DNA of 64,000 nt from Sthenelais limicola (GCA_942159475.1 OW804102.1:20774684-20838683); one strand, 5' to 3'. Counted from the first letter of the stretch, positions 11,547 through 24,200 are shown. Notes: generated from the sequence alone by a model not told the origin. Numbers and translations: made by a program.

Positions 11547-11745
11547 ATTCCAGTCAATGTTCGTTTCTCACGCACTGCTAGCTCTCTGCTGCCTGAAAGG
11601 TCTCTGTCCCGATCGTGGAACGAAGAAGTATATATAGTTCGTGAAGCTTTCTTCCACCAGGTGGCGACACTGAGGTCGTGCAGGCATTGAAGGTATAGCG
11701 CTCTGCTGTTCCAATTTATAACTATATTATTAAATAATACACCCC
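11531..11745 (-). repeat. Ngaro A1 repeat (5' terminus)
   Basis: Outer 5' repeat of the element, matching A2 at 8301-8527. On the minus strand it begins with GGGGTGTATTATTT and includes the sequence TATATATA near 11630, which could be a core promoter element. The inner edge abuts the truncated gag reading frame with no leader between them. Confidence 0.9.
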
Positions 11746-11915
11746 TTGGATCATGCACTTCCTTACCGCATACTTCTGCTGACTGAACTCCACACTGGCG
11801 TATAACGCCTTGGTCAGCCCCTAGCTGCACGTCCACCTTATACTGTGGGCAAAGACAAGAAACGTACAACATGTATAGTTGATTACTACCAAGACAATCT
11901 GAGTATGCATGTCTA

Positions 11916-12152
11916 TGGGCCAGGTAGTCAGAAAATGTACAATTTGAAGTCACGAATTTTCTCGGATAACTCAAATTCAAGACAGAAATGAGGTTCAAAA
12001 CACAGTTCACCATAGCCAAAATGATATTCATAACCAACACAATACCAAATATACTCAGATATGTCTAGTATTTATCCCTTTCAGTCTGATTTAGCAGCAT
12101 TTACTAAATGTGTCGAGTTGCCAATTGTACTTTTTTTGATGATCTGACCCAT
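11916..12152. mobile_element. MITE family A copy (downstream of Ly6-like exon 2)
   Basis: Terminal inverted repeat with GTACAATT near both ends and TCTGACCCAT at the right end. The interior contains the family's TTCAAAACACAGTTCA and ACACAATACCAAATATACTC segments. It lies between the Ngaro element and Ly6-like exon 2. Confidence 0.75.
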
Positions 12153-12347
12153 ATAGTATATATGCTTACATCTATTCTGAAATCTTATTATAGGGCAGTT
12201 CTTGCCCTGTAGGATTGACTTTTAGTCAGATTTACCTTAAGCTTGCTTCACTGGCCCAGGATAGAATGCAGATTACATGGGTCAAGGCGTGTCCTAAATG
12301 AACAATTCAAACTATAAACTACATGTTCTTTGTTATTGAATACTTAC

Positions 12348-14276
12348 GCAGACATCGTAAGGAATTTCACAGGTTGTAATTTTGGTGTTGGTCACTTTGT
12401 CTGAGTGGAAGCAGTCATCCCCATTCTTGCCTGTGCAGTCGTGGCACTGCAGGCCCTCCACCACCCACACGTGCATGCACTGTGCTGCAAATCCAACATT
12501 ATTACAGCAGTTGAAAGAACAAGTGTGATATTTTTCAGGAAAATGAGTCACAAATTGCAAAATTGATATCTTTGAAGTTGCCTTTTTCACAAGATCTTTT
12601 TGCATGAATGTTTTCACTTTTGGAAGGCTTAATGCTGTTTATAGCATGAATACATGTACTACATTTCAAGACAGTGTATTAAATATACCTATATTTAGCT
12701 ACTTTACTAGTAAACTTCCACCCACAGATATTGCAAACTCTTTGTTTTAAATATCAAAATTAAAATATAGAAACACTTATTAGCTATCCTACTGTTGACC
12801 ATCGTTAGAATCGGCTTGGTCTCATCTTTTCAATATGATAATATCTCAAAATCCATTTTTGCGACTTGTGACTCATTTTCCTGTAACACATCACGATTAT
12901 AAGGTCAAAATAATATAGCTTCCGCTCGGATAATTACAAAATTAAAAAACAGACATCGGCTTTTACTTTTATGGCAGGTCTGCAGCTGCCTCAAAGCTCT
13001 GAAATCTTTTTATATTTGTTTTGTGTACACAATTTTATAGTCTTCGCATAAGTCATGTTTTTAAGTTAGATTAAATAATCAATTCAGATTAAATATTTTT
13101 TAGTTAAATTTGGATCCAGAAAACATAAAGATTTATGTTATGTTGTTATACATGAACCCATATAATATATAATATATTCACCCCTGATGAAGACAGAAAT
13201 GTTGAAACGCGTTGGGTAATAAATAAGAGAAAAACGCACCGGATTGTCGTTTGTAGGTTTTATTCCTACGTATACATTATATGGTTTAACATTCAACTCT
13301 TGCTATAGCGTATTTAACCTTTATTATTCAGGCATTTTATATAGAATGTATCAAGAGTGGGATCCCCCTCATCTGAACCGCCACAAATCTTAAAATGTCA
13401 ACAAAATGGCTTTAAATATCCCCTTATAAATCATTAAAGGCATATGTATTGCCATAGACAATTATATATGTCCTATACTACTCACGTCTTTTTGTACTGG
13501 TAGTTGAATATTATCCACAAGATGGAGCTACATTCTACAGGCTACTACTATCATTTACTTCTCCTTTACTGTTGTGACACATTAATTGATGTGTATGAAC
13601 GATTTCATCATGGTTTAAAATCAAGTACACGTAATAATAATACAAATAAGATCACCCCTCCATACCTTATACTCGTATTGTGATATGGGTCGCGGCGTCA
13701 GAAGATGAAGCCTTTACTACTACTCTCAAAGAACCCAATTTTAAGATAAAAATAATATTTGAAATACAGTTCAATATAGCCGAACAGACGTGTTGAATAA
13801 ACACAATACCAACTAATCGCAATTATCATATTATTGTTCAGTCTAATTTAGCCGAATATACCCAATGTGTAGGCCGGCCGATTGTACATTGTCTGACACC
13901 CTAACCAATATTCATGCATAGGTTAGTTCTATGAGCTTTCACTAAGTCGGTCAGATTTTCAGAAAATGTACAATTGGCAGCTCTACACATTTACGAAATT
14001 AGGCGAAATTAGGCTGAAAAACGAAGAATACTGGGTATACCTGAATATATTTGGTATGGCATTGATTTGACGTATCAGTTCTGTTATGTTAAACTGCATC
14101 TTGAAGGTCATTTATGTCTTAAATGTGGGTTATTTGAGAGGATTGGTGAAGGCGAATTGTACATTTTCTGAAAATCTGACCCAAGTGCTTGTGAGGAGAG
14201 ACACAGTTCAGACAGTCTATACTTACCCGCACACATAAGGACGAGGAGAGCACTGGCAGTATACATGCTGCTAGAA
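12348..14276 (-). CDS. Ly6/uPAR-like (three-finger) secreted protein, first two coding exons
   Basis: Exon 1 (14276-14227) carries about 10 nt of 5' UTR and ATG at 14266-14264, ending in phase 1 at a GTAAGT donor. Exon 2 (12484-12348) starts after TTTGCAG and ends at a phase-0 GTAAGT. Joined, they give a hydrophobic signal peptide (MYTASALLVLMCAAQC) and the start of a cysteine-rich domain with LQCHDC, then Cys spacing (DDCFHS, TTCEIPYDVC) typical of the Ly6/uPAR fold, which usually lies outside the cell and is often GPI-anchored. The third exon with the CCxxDxCN end is not found downstream; the Ngaro element lies 600 bp beyond exon 2, so the remaining exons are either past it, outside the window, or lost. 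The intron contains at least three MITEs. Receptor and ligand cannot be predicted. Confidence 0.72.
12523..12894. mobile_element. MITE family B copy (Ly6-like intron 1)
   Basis: A roughly 370-bp element bounded by an inverted repeat of about 50 bp: AGGAAAATGAGTCACAA near the left end, TTGTGACTCATTTTCCT near the right, with an ACATCAC tip. Its left end is 38 bp from the acceptor of Ly6-like exon 2. A second copy, inverted, is at 28945. Confidence 0.75.
13184..13208 (+). ncRNA. Hammerhead-like core (Penelope-type motif)
   Basis: CTGATGA, A, stem GACA, loop GAAA, stem TGTT, GAAAC, then GCGTTGGGTAATAAA. The core bases fit the hammerhead consensus and the stem pairs (one G-U). The short ending with AATAAA resembles the 3' ends of Penelope-like elements. 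A UH cleavage site in the right place is not evident. Confidence 0.4.
13684..13912. mobile_element. MITE family A copy (Ly6-like intron 1), diverged
   Basis: Begins ATGGGTCGCGGCGTCAGAA and ends GATTGTACATTGTCTGACACCC; the interior keeps AATACAGTTCAATATAGCCGA. More degraded than its neighbour at 13949 and roughly opposite in orientation. Confidence 0.65.
13949..14183. mobile_element. MITE family A copy (Ly6-like intron 1)
   Basis: Starts GGTCAGATTTTCAGAAAATG and ends TTTTCTGAAAATCTGACCCA, a nearly perfect inverted repeat of about 30 bp. It ends 37 bp from the donor of exon 1 of the Ly6-like gene. Confidence 0.85.
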
Positions 14277-14886
14277 CTGCAACAATATTGTAATATGATA
14301 TTGTAAACGGTGACTCGGAGTGTGGTTACGCTATATTATTGGGACCAACATAGAAGTCATGAGTTAATGATAATTGTACGTCTCTTGTGGGGTAAAATTA
14401 TATAATGTACAGGGAATAATCTGCCAAACAATATAAAAGGTTTGGAGTGGGCAAAGATAAAGGTCTATCTAAAAACAACCCTAAGCTGATAGAATGGAAT
14501 ACAAGAATATTGTACTGAATATTGTTTCGCTGATGATATGTTACACGACTTACTACCACCAACTGGTAAAGGAATGTCTTACTGAGTGTTTTTATTTGAC
14601 ACGGACAACATCTCTGTACTTGTTTTAATAAGCAGACAAAAAACCAAAAAACATGTATGTATTCGTATCGTATTGTATTAGTTTATACTTAAAGGATAAT
14701 GTCTTAGGTTTCTCTATTATGTTTTCATTCATGAGCTTGAAACGTACCAACTTGTTGGAATTGTCTCTTGAAATAAAATTGTTTAAAAAAAAAGAAAAAA
14801 AAGGGCAGGTTGGAAGAACCACCAAGAATAGAGGCCCCTATGTTACCTATTTCTCGTTGTAATAAACTCAAAAAGTACATACTCAC

Positions 14887-14960
14887 CTTGATTGATATCT
14901 AGAATTGTATGTTATTAAATCCACACCACCATAGACTACTGATATATTATTATGCTGTTA
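14887..14960 (-). other. Candidate 5' UTR exon of the Ly6-like gene
   Basis: A consensus donor (CAAG then GTGAGT, minus strand, donor at 14886-14881) lies about 0.6 kb upstream of the coding exon, whose own 5' side has a good acceptor (ATTGTTGCAG). The pair would form a small 5' UTR intron. The upstream limit is arbitrary. Confidence 0.3.
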
Positions 14961-15065
14961 GCTGAATCATATTCACACGAGTCTATACTTGTTTCTTGTT
15001 GTAGTAACCTGTGTTAAGAGCATTCTCTCTGAGACAAGTCATATATTATTGCATTTGGTCTTTCC

Positions 15066-15106
15066 TACGTAGAAGGCCATATATATTATTTATGGCCTTC
15101 TACGTA
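15066..15106. repeat. Perfect 16-bp inverted repeat (hairpin)
   Basis: TACGTAGAAGGCCATA and TATGGCCTTCTACGTA separated by a 9-nt AT spacer. Confidence 0.9.
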
Positions 15107-15279
15107 TGATCATTACTTTAAACCATGGGAGTTAACATATTGTGTACTGTGTTTGTGTGCTTAAATATATAATAACGATATTTGTTATCTTTGGTGTTAT
15201 AGTATTGCATACATAGCATTACAAACGGTACCTTCTGTCTATCCTCATGAGACTATATATCAATAATTATATATAGTCA

Positions 15280-15345
15280 AGTGGTCAGTAAATGTACAAT
15301 TCGCCTTCACAATTGCTCTAAATAAACCATATTTCATACTTCTTG
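15280..15345. mobile_element. MITE family A end fragment
   Basis: GGTCAGTAAATGTACAATTC and GCCTTCACAATTGCTCTAAA match the left end of the family; the remainder is absent. Confidence 0.5.
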
Positions 15346-15349
15346 GTTC

Positions 15350-18300
15350 AGTGTCCGTCCTCCAGCAGTTACCTTTCTATTATCTAGATTCTCTTCTTCT
15401 TCGGTCCGTACAGACAGTTGGGTTCTTTGGGGATCCTTATGGCTTGATCTCCTCCATTCAGTACCTCCGCCACACTTCCCCCTGGGTTTGTGGACGGATC
15501 GGGCCAACCAACCAACTTCTGCCTCTCTACCCCCACACTTCTCTCCTCATTCTACCCTCCCTGTATTCACTCTCCCCCACTTTTAGATATCTCTCCCTTA
15601 GTAATGAGATAATATAACAAATGGGTGATAATTAATAATTGATATAAATATAATGAGGTTACAAAATGTTACGTAATGTTACATAACATTCCTCCCCTCT
15701 GTCCCCCCCCATATCCGTCCCTCCCGCCGCTTCCATCCCGCCTCCCCTCCTGCCCCCCCCCCTTCCCCCGTCCCATGCTCTCTGTTGCAACAGTTTGTGA
15801 CGTCAGTGAAATAGGTCAGAGAACCCCTTTTAGGTCATGCATGATGTCATTAAAGAAGTAGTTCAGGGAAGCCCTGAGCAACAAATCCCCAGTGAGCATT
15901 GTGCCCCATGTTTAGAATTTAAACGGGCGATTTCTTGCAATATGGCAATATATGAATGTGTAGTGTCTAGTATTCATTCAGATACGCTCGGAATGCAATA
16001 CCAAAACACAGAACCCAGATCCTTCATTCCTTGCTAGCCTTTCTCTTTTATTCCACAATCTCTCTCTGTAAACACTCCAAGCACACCTCAGGAGGCAGTA
16101 GCGAACCTGACCGAAATAGCCTCACAGAGACTAGTGTATAAAAGACATACACCACACATAGGGTGTCTCATTACAATATACATGTAACACAGAAAACACA
16201 GAGTACACATTACATAAGACAATACAGTAGTAATTACAAATACAAGGCTGCAGTGCATAAGACTGACCTCTAGTGGTCTATATGGGTCAGATTTTCATAA
16301 CCTGTACAATTGGCAGCTGTACACATTTAGTAACTTCTGCTAAATGAATCATGCAATTTGGTTAATACTAGGCAAATTCGAGTATATTTGCCATTGCATT
16401 GATTCTAGCAATCTGTTGGTTAGGTTAAACAACATTTTGAAAGTTATTTGTGTCTTAAGTTAGCGTTACCGATAGGATTGGTCACAATGGTGAGGACGAA
16501 TTGTACATTTTCTGTAAATCTGACCCATACAGCACTGCCCTGCTGACCCCTAGTGGATTATACGGTCACTGTACCCAGTGCAAGTGTATAGGAGAGGAGT
16601 AGTAACAAGGCCAGCTAGCAATACTTGCCACTGCACTACACCTGTACAATTGTACAATAACACCATATCATTGGATTAGTGGATAGAATAATTATATGAA
16701 CATATTTTTAATTTTATGAACATATAATTATATGAACGATGTCCTTAACTGGCTGAAACATGTATAACGAACATTTTGGGCTAGTGTTACGTCACGTAGA
16801 CAGAAGTATTAATCATGATATTATGATAGAATTGAATTAATGTAAATCGTATAACTTGAATAAGATTGTAATGTGATATTGTGTGTGACAGAAGAGGTAA
16901 CAACAATCGGAAATGTCAGATAGTTTTAATAATATTCAATGACGCCAACTTAGACGGTATGGCTGTCACAACATGTTGATAGAAAGCAATAACAATACAT
17001 TATAACTATTTGATATTAGTCATATGATAAGACCACGTATGTAAGTGGCACTAATGCGAGAATTGTCTGTGTAACCGTAACCATAGTAATGTATTCATGT
17101 ATCCACCTGAACTGTTCTTACACTTTATGTTACATATATTATTTAGGGCTATCTGGAAGACCTACTTGTAGAGGTTGAGTCCATTTCTGTACCATTTTTA
17201 ATGATGAAGAATAAAGATTCAATATATTATATATATATATATATTTCAGCAGAACGTGGTAACTGCTTTATATAAGTTGATAGAAAAAGTAAGAATATGT
17301 TTGGGCTATTTTGGGCCCAATATACAAGTCAATAATTAATGATCTACGACCTGCATGTGATTGATTGGAGGTAGCGAGGCAATAATTTAAAGTGAACAGT
17401 TTGCTAAAACAGGGAGAGACAAGATAGAGGAAGGTTTATAATATGTTTTGAAATCATTTGTGAAATTCCAGTGCGACAAGCTAACCTACAGAAATTGTCG
17501 AAAGTTTCCAACGCTGATTAATACAGATGCAAATATATTTTAAATATATATGTATAGGAAAGGAAATAATATCGATATAGCTTTTATCCCACGTTATACC
17601 TATTAATGTGCTTGGAAGGTGCCATATCCTAAATGATTTAGGATTGTTTAATACTTATATACATAAAAAGGATCCACTCATTTGACAATAAGAATATGAC
17701 ACAACGCTGGGGATTGATTTTATTATTTCTTTTAACTGCCTAAGTGCGAGGTTCTTATCATTTTTTCTTTACTATTAATATTATTATTCGACCAATATAA
17801 AGTTATATTGGATAAATGTATTTCCGTCAGACTAGAATTTATGATTGATATTTAGAAACATATCAGCAAGATCTGATAATATTATAAAAATTGTGGCTGA
17901 ATAAAAATCGTTAAATACAAAAATACGTGCCACTGTTCCATACACAAGTATATGAACACAAAAGTGCACACATCTTTTAAAACGAGATCAGTAGACACCA
18001 TTATTGAGCGTCGAATAGTGAGAGGATCATAGTTATAGGCCTTTCTGCTTCCATGCACAAGTAAGCTCACGTAAGCCAACCACACCTCTCTCTACAGGGA
18101 GATCATGTCAGTAGGTCAAATCAGAATCTTCTCTACATATGTATTTTCAGCAGACCTAGTACACAAACTACAGGTAGGTACATCGTTTACATAAACCCTG
18201 AGTATCCATCTTCCTGTAATTACATCTGGAAGTTTGTTTAGAGCAACATAGTCGATTAAAAAGAATTTTCAATATTCCCTGATTCCAAATTATCTAGAGG

Positions 18301-18960
18301 AGCCAAATTCTTATCGCCATTACACGTCAAGATCATTAGATAATCTAGTGATTTCTAGTATAAACTTAAGATATTTAAAAATCAATCTTATATTATCGAT
18401 TCATCATTATTGCAATTGTTATTTATAGAAATAAACGTGCAAACCTCAGTTTGAAATGAATTGAGGGTGATAAAATAATGGTGAAGTAACCAGTTTCGAT
18501 CTTTAGATGAGATCAAATAAAGTATTATATTAGATAATAGCTCGAAATGTACGACACTATACTTGGCAACATGATGTGGGAGAAACAGAGCGAATATTGC
18601 GTTCTTCATATGCTTACCGCTACATATATGTTTGTACCGCCAGGTACAGCAGAATAATGTAATACTATTGATTGTATGTTCACCAAATTTCATTAAATTG
18701 GTAGTAATCGTATTGATAGCACGTATTTGATAATAAATCTAAGAGACAAAGCACATTTGTGTCTTTTTCATACTTTGCGCTGATTTTATAGGAGCCGAAC
18801 TGACCGATTTTTTTCTTAATGCAAAAGCTCAAAGGAACCAATCCTGGGGTTGGTTTAGTTTTAAAGATATACTTGTTAGGTTCGACCTAGTCTTAGGTTC
18901 CATGTGCAAGTGTACCCATGCGACCCAATTATCTTAGCATAGTTGACTGGGCTCATAACA
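15350..18960. other. No gene recognised
   Basis: Contains a pyrimidine/C-rich tract (15515-15780), MITE copies listed separately, a retroelement-like 3' tail (GAAGAATAAAGATTCA near 17209) followed by a (TA)n run at 17225-17243. Confidence 0.5.
16282..16529. mobile_element. MITE family A copy
   Basis: ATGGGTCAGATTTTCATAAC at the left and TTTCTGTAAATCTGACCCAT at the right. Full-length copy of about 248 bp. Confidence 0.85.
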
Positions 18961-18966
18961 CGGTTT

Positions 18967-19110
18967 ATGGGCCAGAGCGTCCGCAAATGTATAATTCACC
19001 TTCACCAATTCTCTTAAATAAGTCAAATTTCAAACAAAAATGGCTTTCAAACTAAGCTGTCTTGCATGAACACAATGCCAAATGTTTACATTTAATGTTT
19101 TGTGATGCTT
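18967..19110. mobile_element. MITE family A fragment
   Basis: Left part of the family (ATGGGCCAGAGCGTCCGCAA, TTCACCTTCACCAATTCTCT) with the right half missing or unrecognisable. It is followed 140 bp later by a fuller copy. Confidence 0.5.
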
Positions 19111-19246
19111 TGACCAATACAAATCTCAAACCCCGGAATCAGACATTTTTTGTGTTTCTTTTTATTTTAGTGACAGAAAATTTGAGTTGTTCATACAACA
19201 GGAGAAGAGAAATACACACTAATATAATTCCTACCAAAACAAAAGG

Positions 19247-19480
19247 GTCAGATCTTCAGAAAGTGTATAATTGGCAGATCTCCACATTTAGTGCATTCTG
19301 CTGAATTAAACTGAAAAATAGTCAATACTAGGTATATCTGTATATTTGATATTTGCCTTGATTCAAACAATCGTTTTGTTTAAGTTGAACTGTATTTTGA
19401 ATCTCACTTCTGCCTTAAATTTGGATTATTTGAGCGGATTGGTGAAGCCGAATTTGAGATTTTCTGGCGATTTCACCCAA
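19247..19480. mobile_element. MITE family A copy
   Basis: Starts GGGTCAGATCTTCAGAAAGT, ends TTTTCTGGCGATTTCACCC; the interior keeps the ATTTGATATTTGCCTTGATT segment. Confidence 0.7.
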
Positions 19481-19765
19481 AAGAGTTTGAATCACTGTTT
19501 TCTCATTTGGGGACTATTTTAGCAGACTTTAGTAATTCTGTAGAGCTGCCGATTGTACACTGCCACTAATTTAATGATGTTCCATAGATCTTTGCACTCT
19601 GTACACGTATGTAGCCCTGCGTAGTTATCTGGAACATCTCCAACCCATTCACATACACACAGGGAAGTAGAGTGTGACCGAACCTTTAATATAACAAGTT
19701 TCTTTCTTCTTCAGGGTTTGTAAATCTCTTGGATGGACTAGTGGAGGTTTTCACAGTTGAGAGTT

Positions 19766-19850
19766 TGAGGTAGATATAGCCGATGCCTGAGGTAGATATA
19801 GCCGATGCCTGAGGTAGATATAGCCGATGCCTGAGGTAGTTATAGCCTCT
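19766..19850 (+). repeat. 22-bp tandem repeat
   Basis: GAGGTAGATATAGCCGATGC occurs three times plus a degenerate fourth, followed by inverted pieces (CTACCTCAGATATA) at 19849-19910 that could pair with it. It follows a strong acceptor-like TTTCTTTCTTCTTCAG at 19701-19716. Confidence 0.8.
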
Positions 19851-19859
19851 ACCTCAGAT

Positions 19860-21254
19860 ATAGGTGGCGATGGGGTTCCGACTGGTACGTCTCTACCTCA
19901 GATATATTGCTTATGTCTACATCCTGGTCAGTCTACCCTACATTTTCTTAGTTTCCCGTGAGTATACCTTTATGCACTGACGATTAGGGCAAGCAATAGA
20001 TTTCCATACAAACCTACCCTACTATCACTTCATCATCTCATCCATCCAAGCCATACCCATCCCTTGCCTCCAATAGCCCATTCACTCGGTGGCTACATAC
20101 ATGGCAATGTCTGCTCTGTTAGGATGCACCAAAACTGTACCCCATATCAATCAGTACAAGTACAAGTATTACAAATGTAGCCCTTTTTTCCCTAGTAGTA
20201 GAAGACCATGCAAGGGCTGCAGTTGTGTTCGGCGATAGCAGCTATTGTGCCAATTTTACCAATGTAGTACCACCCAATACCAATAGATTTGAGTGTATGC
20301 TATATGAAGCGTCCCTTTATACATAGTGCAATGAATAAACATTAACAGCACGTGTGGCCTACTTTTAATACATCAAATCACTTCCACCGATCCATTCAGC
20401 GTAAGAGGACCGGGTATATTTGGCAAATTTGGTTACAATATTTTTCGGTTGATAAAAATGGAAGGCTCCCTCCTTAAGTTTTATGATTCTACACACATTG
20501 CCAGATGTAAATAGGGCAGTGCAGATAATTTCAGAAATGGATTTTAAAGTTAAGCTTGCCAGTATTGGCATCCATAGGAAGATCTGGCACGCCAGAATTG
20601 GACAACCAATTGTTTTGTAACAGTCTGACCATAAAGAATGTTTGAATCCCGCACGTTGAATTGAATTGAATCCCGCACGTGTATAGGAACTTCCCAATAT
20701 GCCCGCTCAACTGGCCTTTGTTGTTTTGTTTCTGCCATTAATATTTTACAATTTTTTCAAATTCTGTATGTTAGAGTTCTTCCGTATGTACCTGAAATGA
20801 AATCCTTGGTTTTTCAAATCTCGTTCTGCTGGATTTACATGCTTGATATGGTTTTCTGTATAATAACATAATCTATATGTGTGCCAATCGGCATGTTTTC
20901 TATGATTTGATTTGATTTGATTTCAGGACATAGACATTTCCATACGTATAGTACAAATATTCCCAGAATAGCCTGCATTCTATTTAATTAACATAGAAAT
21001 TCAAAAGAGGGAGATTAAATATAGCAGAAAAAAATTAAAGTTTAAATTAACATTCACTCTTATTGGTATTACTACCATAATGATCTGATCTGATGATGTT
21101 GTGCTAAGTCATTTATACATCTAGACAAAAGATGTATAGAGTTTGCCCTGACATAAAACTCCTATTCTTTCATGCAAATCAAGGATAAAGATGAAGTAGC
21201 CTACATGCCCTTAATTATCAAACAGTCATTATCACAATATGTTTTGACTTTCAG
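19860..21254. other. No gene recognised; LINE-like 3' tail
   Basis: A (GATTT)n run at about 20906-20925 after a low-complexity sequence resembles the end of a non-LTR retrotransposon. The missing first exon of the sulfotransferase was looked for here and not found. Confidence 0.4.
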
Positions 21255-24200
21255 TAATAGCTACACTGCCTCAAGAGAGACTAAATTCTCCACTCCCTGA
21301 TCGCATTGTGCTGAAGAATGAGGACACTGCAATGGATAATGAATTACAAGACAAAGCAATCTTTCTCAACGAAAGTTACAAGAATCCTACTGTCAGAGTA
21401 TATCTGGAAAGGAATGACTCCATGAGCTATATAAGGGATCCCAAGACAAGGTCAGACTTACGGATCAAAATGATCAAACATAGATGCGAACTTCTAAATA
21501 TAACAGAGGCCATGTATAAGTTCGATACAGCACGATTCTTCGTGGATCATAAACACAAGGTATTTCACTGCTTTATTGCACTTGAAGTATCATAAGAGTA
21601 AGAGATATTAACTGCATGTATTGTTAGTAAAATATCACAAAAAATGGATATAACTATAGCAAACTACAAAAATATATATTCAGACTGGCCTTCAAGACTG
21701 CCAACAGCTTACAAAAAAATATCCTCATACTGAGGGGATGTTTGTTTGTTGCTAAAGTAAAAGAAAAAGTCCTGAAAAAATAAACCCTGACTTTTGTAGT
21801 TGCTGTATTAGGAATCCCACCCACCAACCACCCACCCCACCCCTGTCCCAAATTTAAGAGATGGTTGCAATGTCAAGAATGATGTATTGATTGTCGCATT
21901 TGTACTATGATTACCAGCTAAATGTTCCAAGCTGCATTCTGAGCTATTATTCAAAGGACATCTTTCCAAATAGACTCATTATCCCTCCGGAGGGTACAAG
22001 GAAAATTCGATAATTTGAATTAATCATGATCTATATCGCAAGTGGTTACAAGTGCATTTCCGGATAATTTCGTACAAGGTAACAACATATATACAGGTGT
22101 AGTAGATTTAGAGTGGACACAGAGTTGTCATTAGTAACTCTATTCCACACCAGGTCGCCTACCAGTACTTGTAGTTTATACCAACTCACTCTACTAGAGG
22201 CACTGATGTATATCATATCCTATGTTTTATCCAAGTCTATGTATCATCTTATTCCTGCTTTACAGGTTGCTGTTATATTTATTACAATTACTACAGATTA
22301 TATGTTATACCTCTTATCTGTATACATGTACTACATTGCTATTGTAACCTGTCTTATACATTAGATCATATTGCCATGTTACTCTTGTACTACCCTTTTA
22401 TACTGCTTGCCTTCAATGGTGAGTCTCCTTATGTCTGTGACATTGATGACTGACTACTGCACACTGCTGGTGTCACAGGGTTGTCCAAGAGGTGAATAAA
22501 CCGGTGATACTAACAGAACTGTGTTTTACAATGCCATGTCAAGATTGAACCTGTGTTTGGGTGAGGCCTGATTCACTGCAATTGGTGTGGTGACAGGTGG
22601 TGACAGGTTCACTACACAGGTCCAATAACAGTCAAAATATCAGAAAAGCATGTAGGAAATGAAGTTAATCCGTCTGCCGGTTCCCTAGCAGGTCCCAGCC
22701 CAGGTGACGCCAGGCAGCTTAAAATCCCATAGATTTTAATATGATATATGCAAGTTTAGGCTCTCATACACCTGTTCGTTTCATATTATTGAGTCTAGCT
22801 GAGGTAAAGAATACACATTACTGGATGTAAGCATAAAGGGATTGGTCCACCAGAAATGCTCATGTGGGAAATCCCGCCGTGGCAGAATTTCCCGCAGAAG
22901 CATTATCCACTACTGCGATTAAAAGTGCTAGGAAATGTGAAAATTCAGCTCAAATCCCCGAGGTTTTTTATTGTATGCCTCGAGCATAGCTCCCAATAGT
23001 ATGCATGAAAACTTTTTGGTCAAAGTAAATGTCAAATCAAAAACGAAAATTATGAAATTTGAAAAATCCGAAATTGTGGGATAATTCTCATTTTCATTGA
23101 TTTTCGGGGTAAAAATGGAAATTTTGAATTCTTTTCAGAGTAGCGGCACAAAATCGCATGGGAATCGCCCTAGTGGACAAGGCGCTTAATGATGAAGTAA
23201 AGACGTATAATAAATGAATAGCGCCAGCGTGTGGCCAATATTTAAATACAATATGCTCAAATACATGCTTAAATAGATTAACCATGCACACACGCAAGTT
23301 ACATACATATTAAGACGTAAACAGGGTTGCCAAGACTTTAGAAACGAGATAAAAATACTAAAAAAACACAAAATTCACATGCCGAGTTCTCGAGAAGGTT
23401 TGCTATCTATTTTAAGTGTATAAATGCCAGGGAATTTATATAAGAAGTGAGGCAAGGCGAATAAAGAGACAAGGCGAGATAAACGTGCGAACACTTCCTT
23501 GACGGAGCAGGGCATGACAAAACCCCTCTTTTATTAAATAAAGAAACAGGGAAAAAAACCACAAAAACACCCTCACTTCGAGCCTCTCAATCTTTTTCAC
23601 TTCCGATCTGTGCCCAACCTAGTATAGTTAGCCTCTGAGGAAGAAGGGTATGCTGGGAGAGTTCTAAAAATATCCAGACGAATAAGGCAGTTCGGTAGTC
23701 GTTGAATTTCAGTTATTGCTATCCCCGCATTTATAAGCAGATTAATCACAGATCAATCTTTACATTAGTCAAGTACTGAAGCCGCCCATGTATTTCTAGA
23801 TGTGTGTCGTCTATCAAATGAAATAAACACTGTTCAAGAAAATAAAATAAACCCTATTCCAAGTGTAAGTAGTATAGTAACATAATTATGTATTTGCCCA
23901 AGGCATCCCCAATAAATTTAAAGGTTCATTATTAAATCATGAATATATCCTAGTCTCGGAAGGATTAAGAGACAAAGAGACATGGCTAGATTATTTAGAA
24001 ATGAGATGCACTAATGCTCCAGAACACAGGTAGCAACGTTGTTACGTGATGTGAATTTTCTTTTAAACATATTTTATTTCAGACAACAATTCCAATAAAT
24101 TGGTACGTTTCAAGTATCTGAAACCATAATATGAAACAATACAATATACAATATAAACAATATAAACAATTTAAACAATTACTGACTCAATTACTAATGA

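Larger units (their letters stand above)
8196..11745 (-). mobile_element. Ngaro-type (DIRS superfamily) tyrosine-recombinase retrotransposon
   Basis: Read on the minus strand the order is A1 (11745-11531), gag remnant, RT/RNase H, tyrosine recombinase, B1 (8632-8528), A2 (8527-8301), B2 (8300-8196). A1 and A2 are near-identical over about 215 bp, apart from an extra A-run in A2; B1 and B2 are near-identical over 105 bp. This split direct repeat arrangement is diagnostic of Ngaro/PAT-like DIRS elements, which integrate through a circular intermediate. The internal A2/B1 junction at 8527/8528 equals the element's outer right end joined to its outer left end, as expected. There is no integrase and no target-site duplication is seen. 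At about 3.55 kb it is short for the group because the 5' part of gag is missing. The high A1/A2 and B1/B2 identity suggests a recent insertion. Confidence 0.93.

Noticed and set aside
11543..12040. Minus-strand frame of 165 codons crossing the right edge of the Ngaro element
   Set aside because: It joins A1 repeat to flanking host DNA and MITE sequence; the part over A1 also reads the same in the A2 copy, so it is chance.
19717..19769. Plus-strand exon after the strong acceptor at 19716 as the missing sulfotransferase exon
   Set aside because: It would end in phase 2 at GTAGAT, while exon a at 21255 needs a phase-1 donor, and no signal-anchor is encoded.
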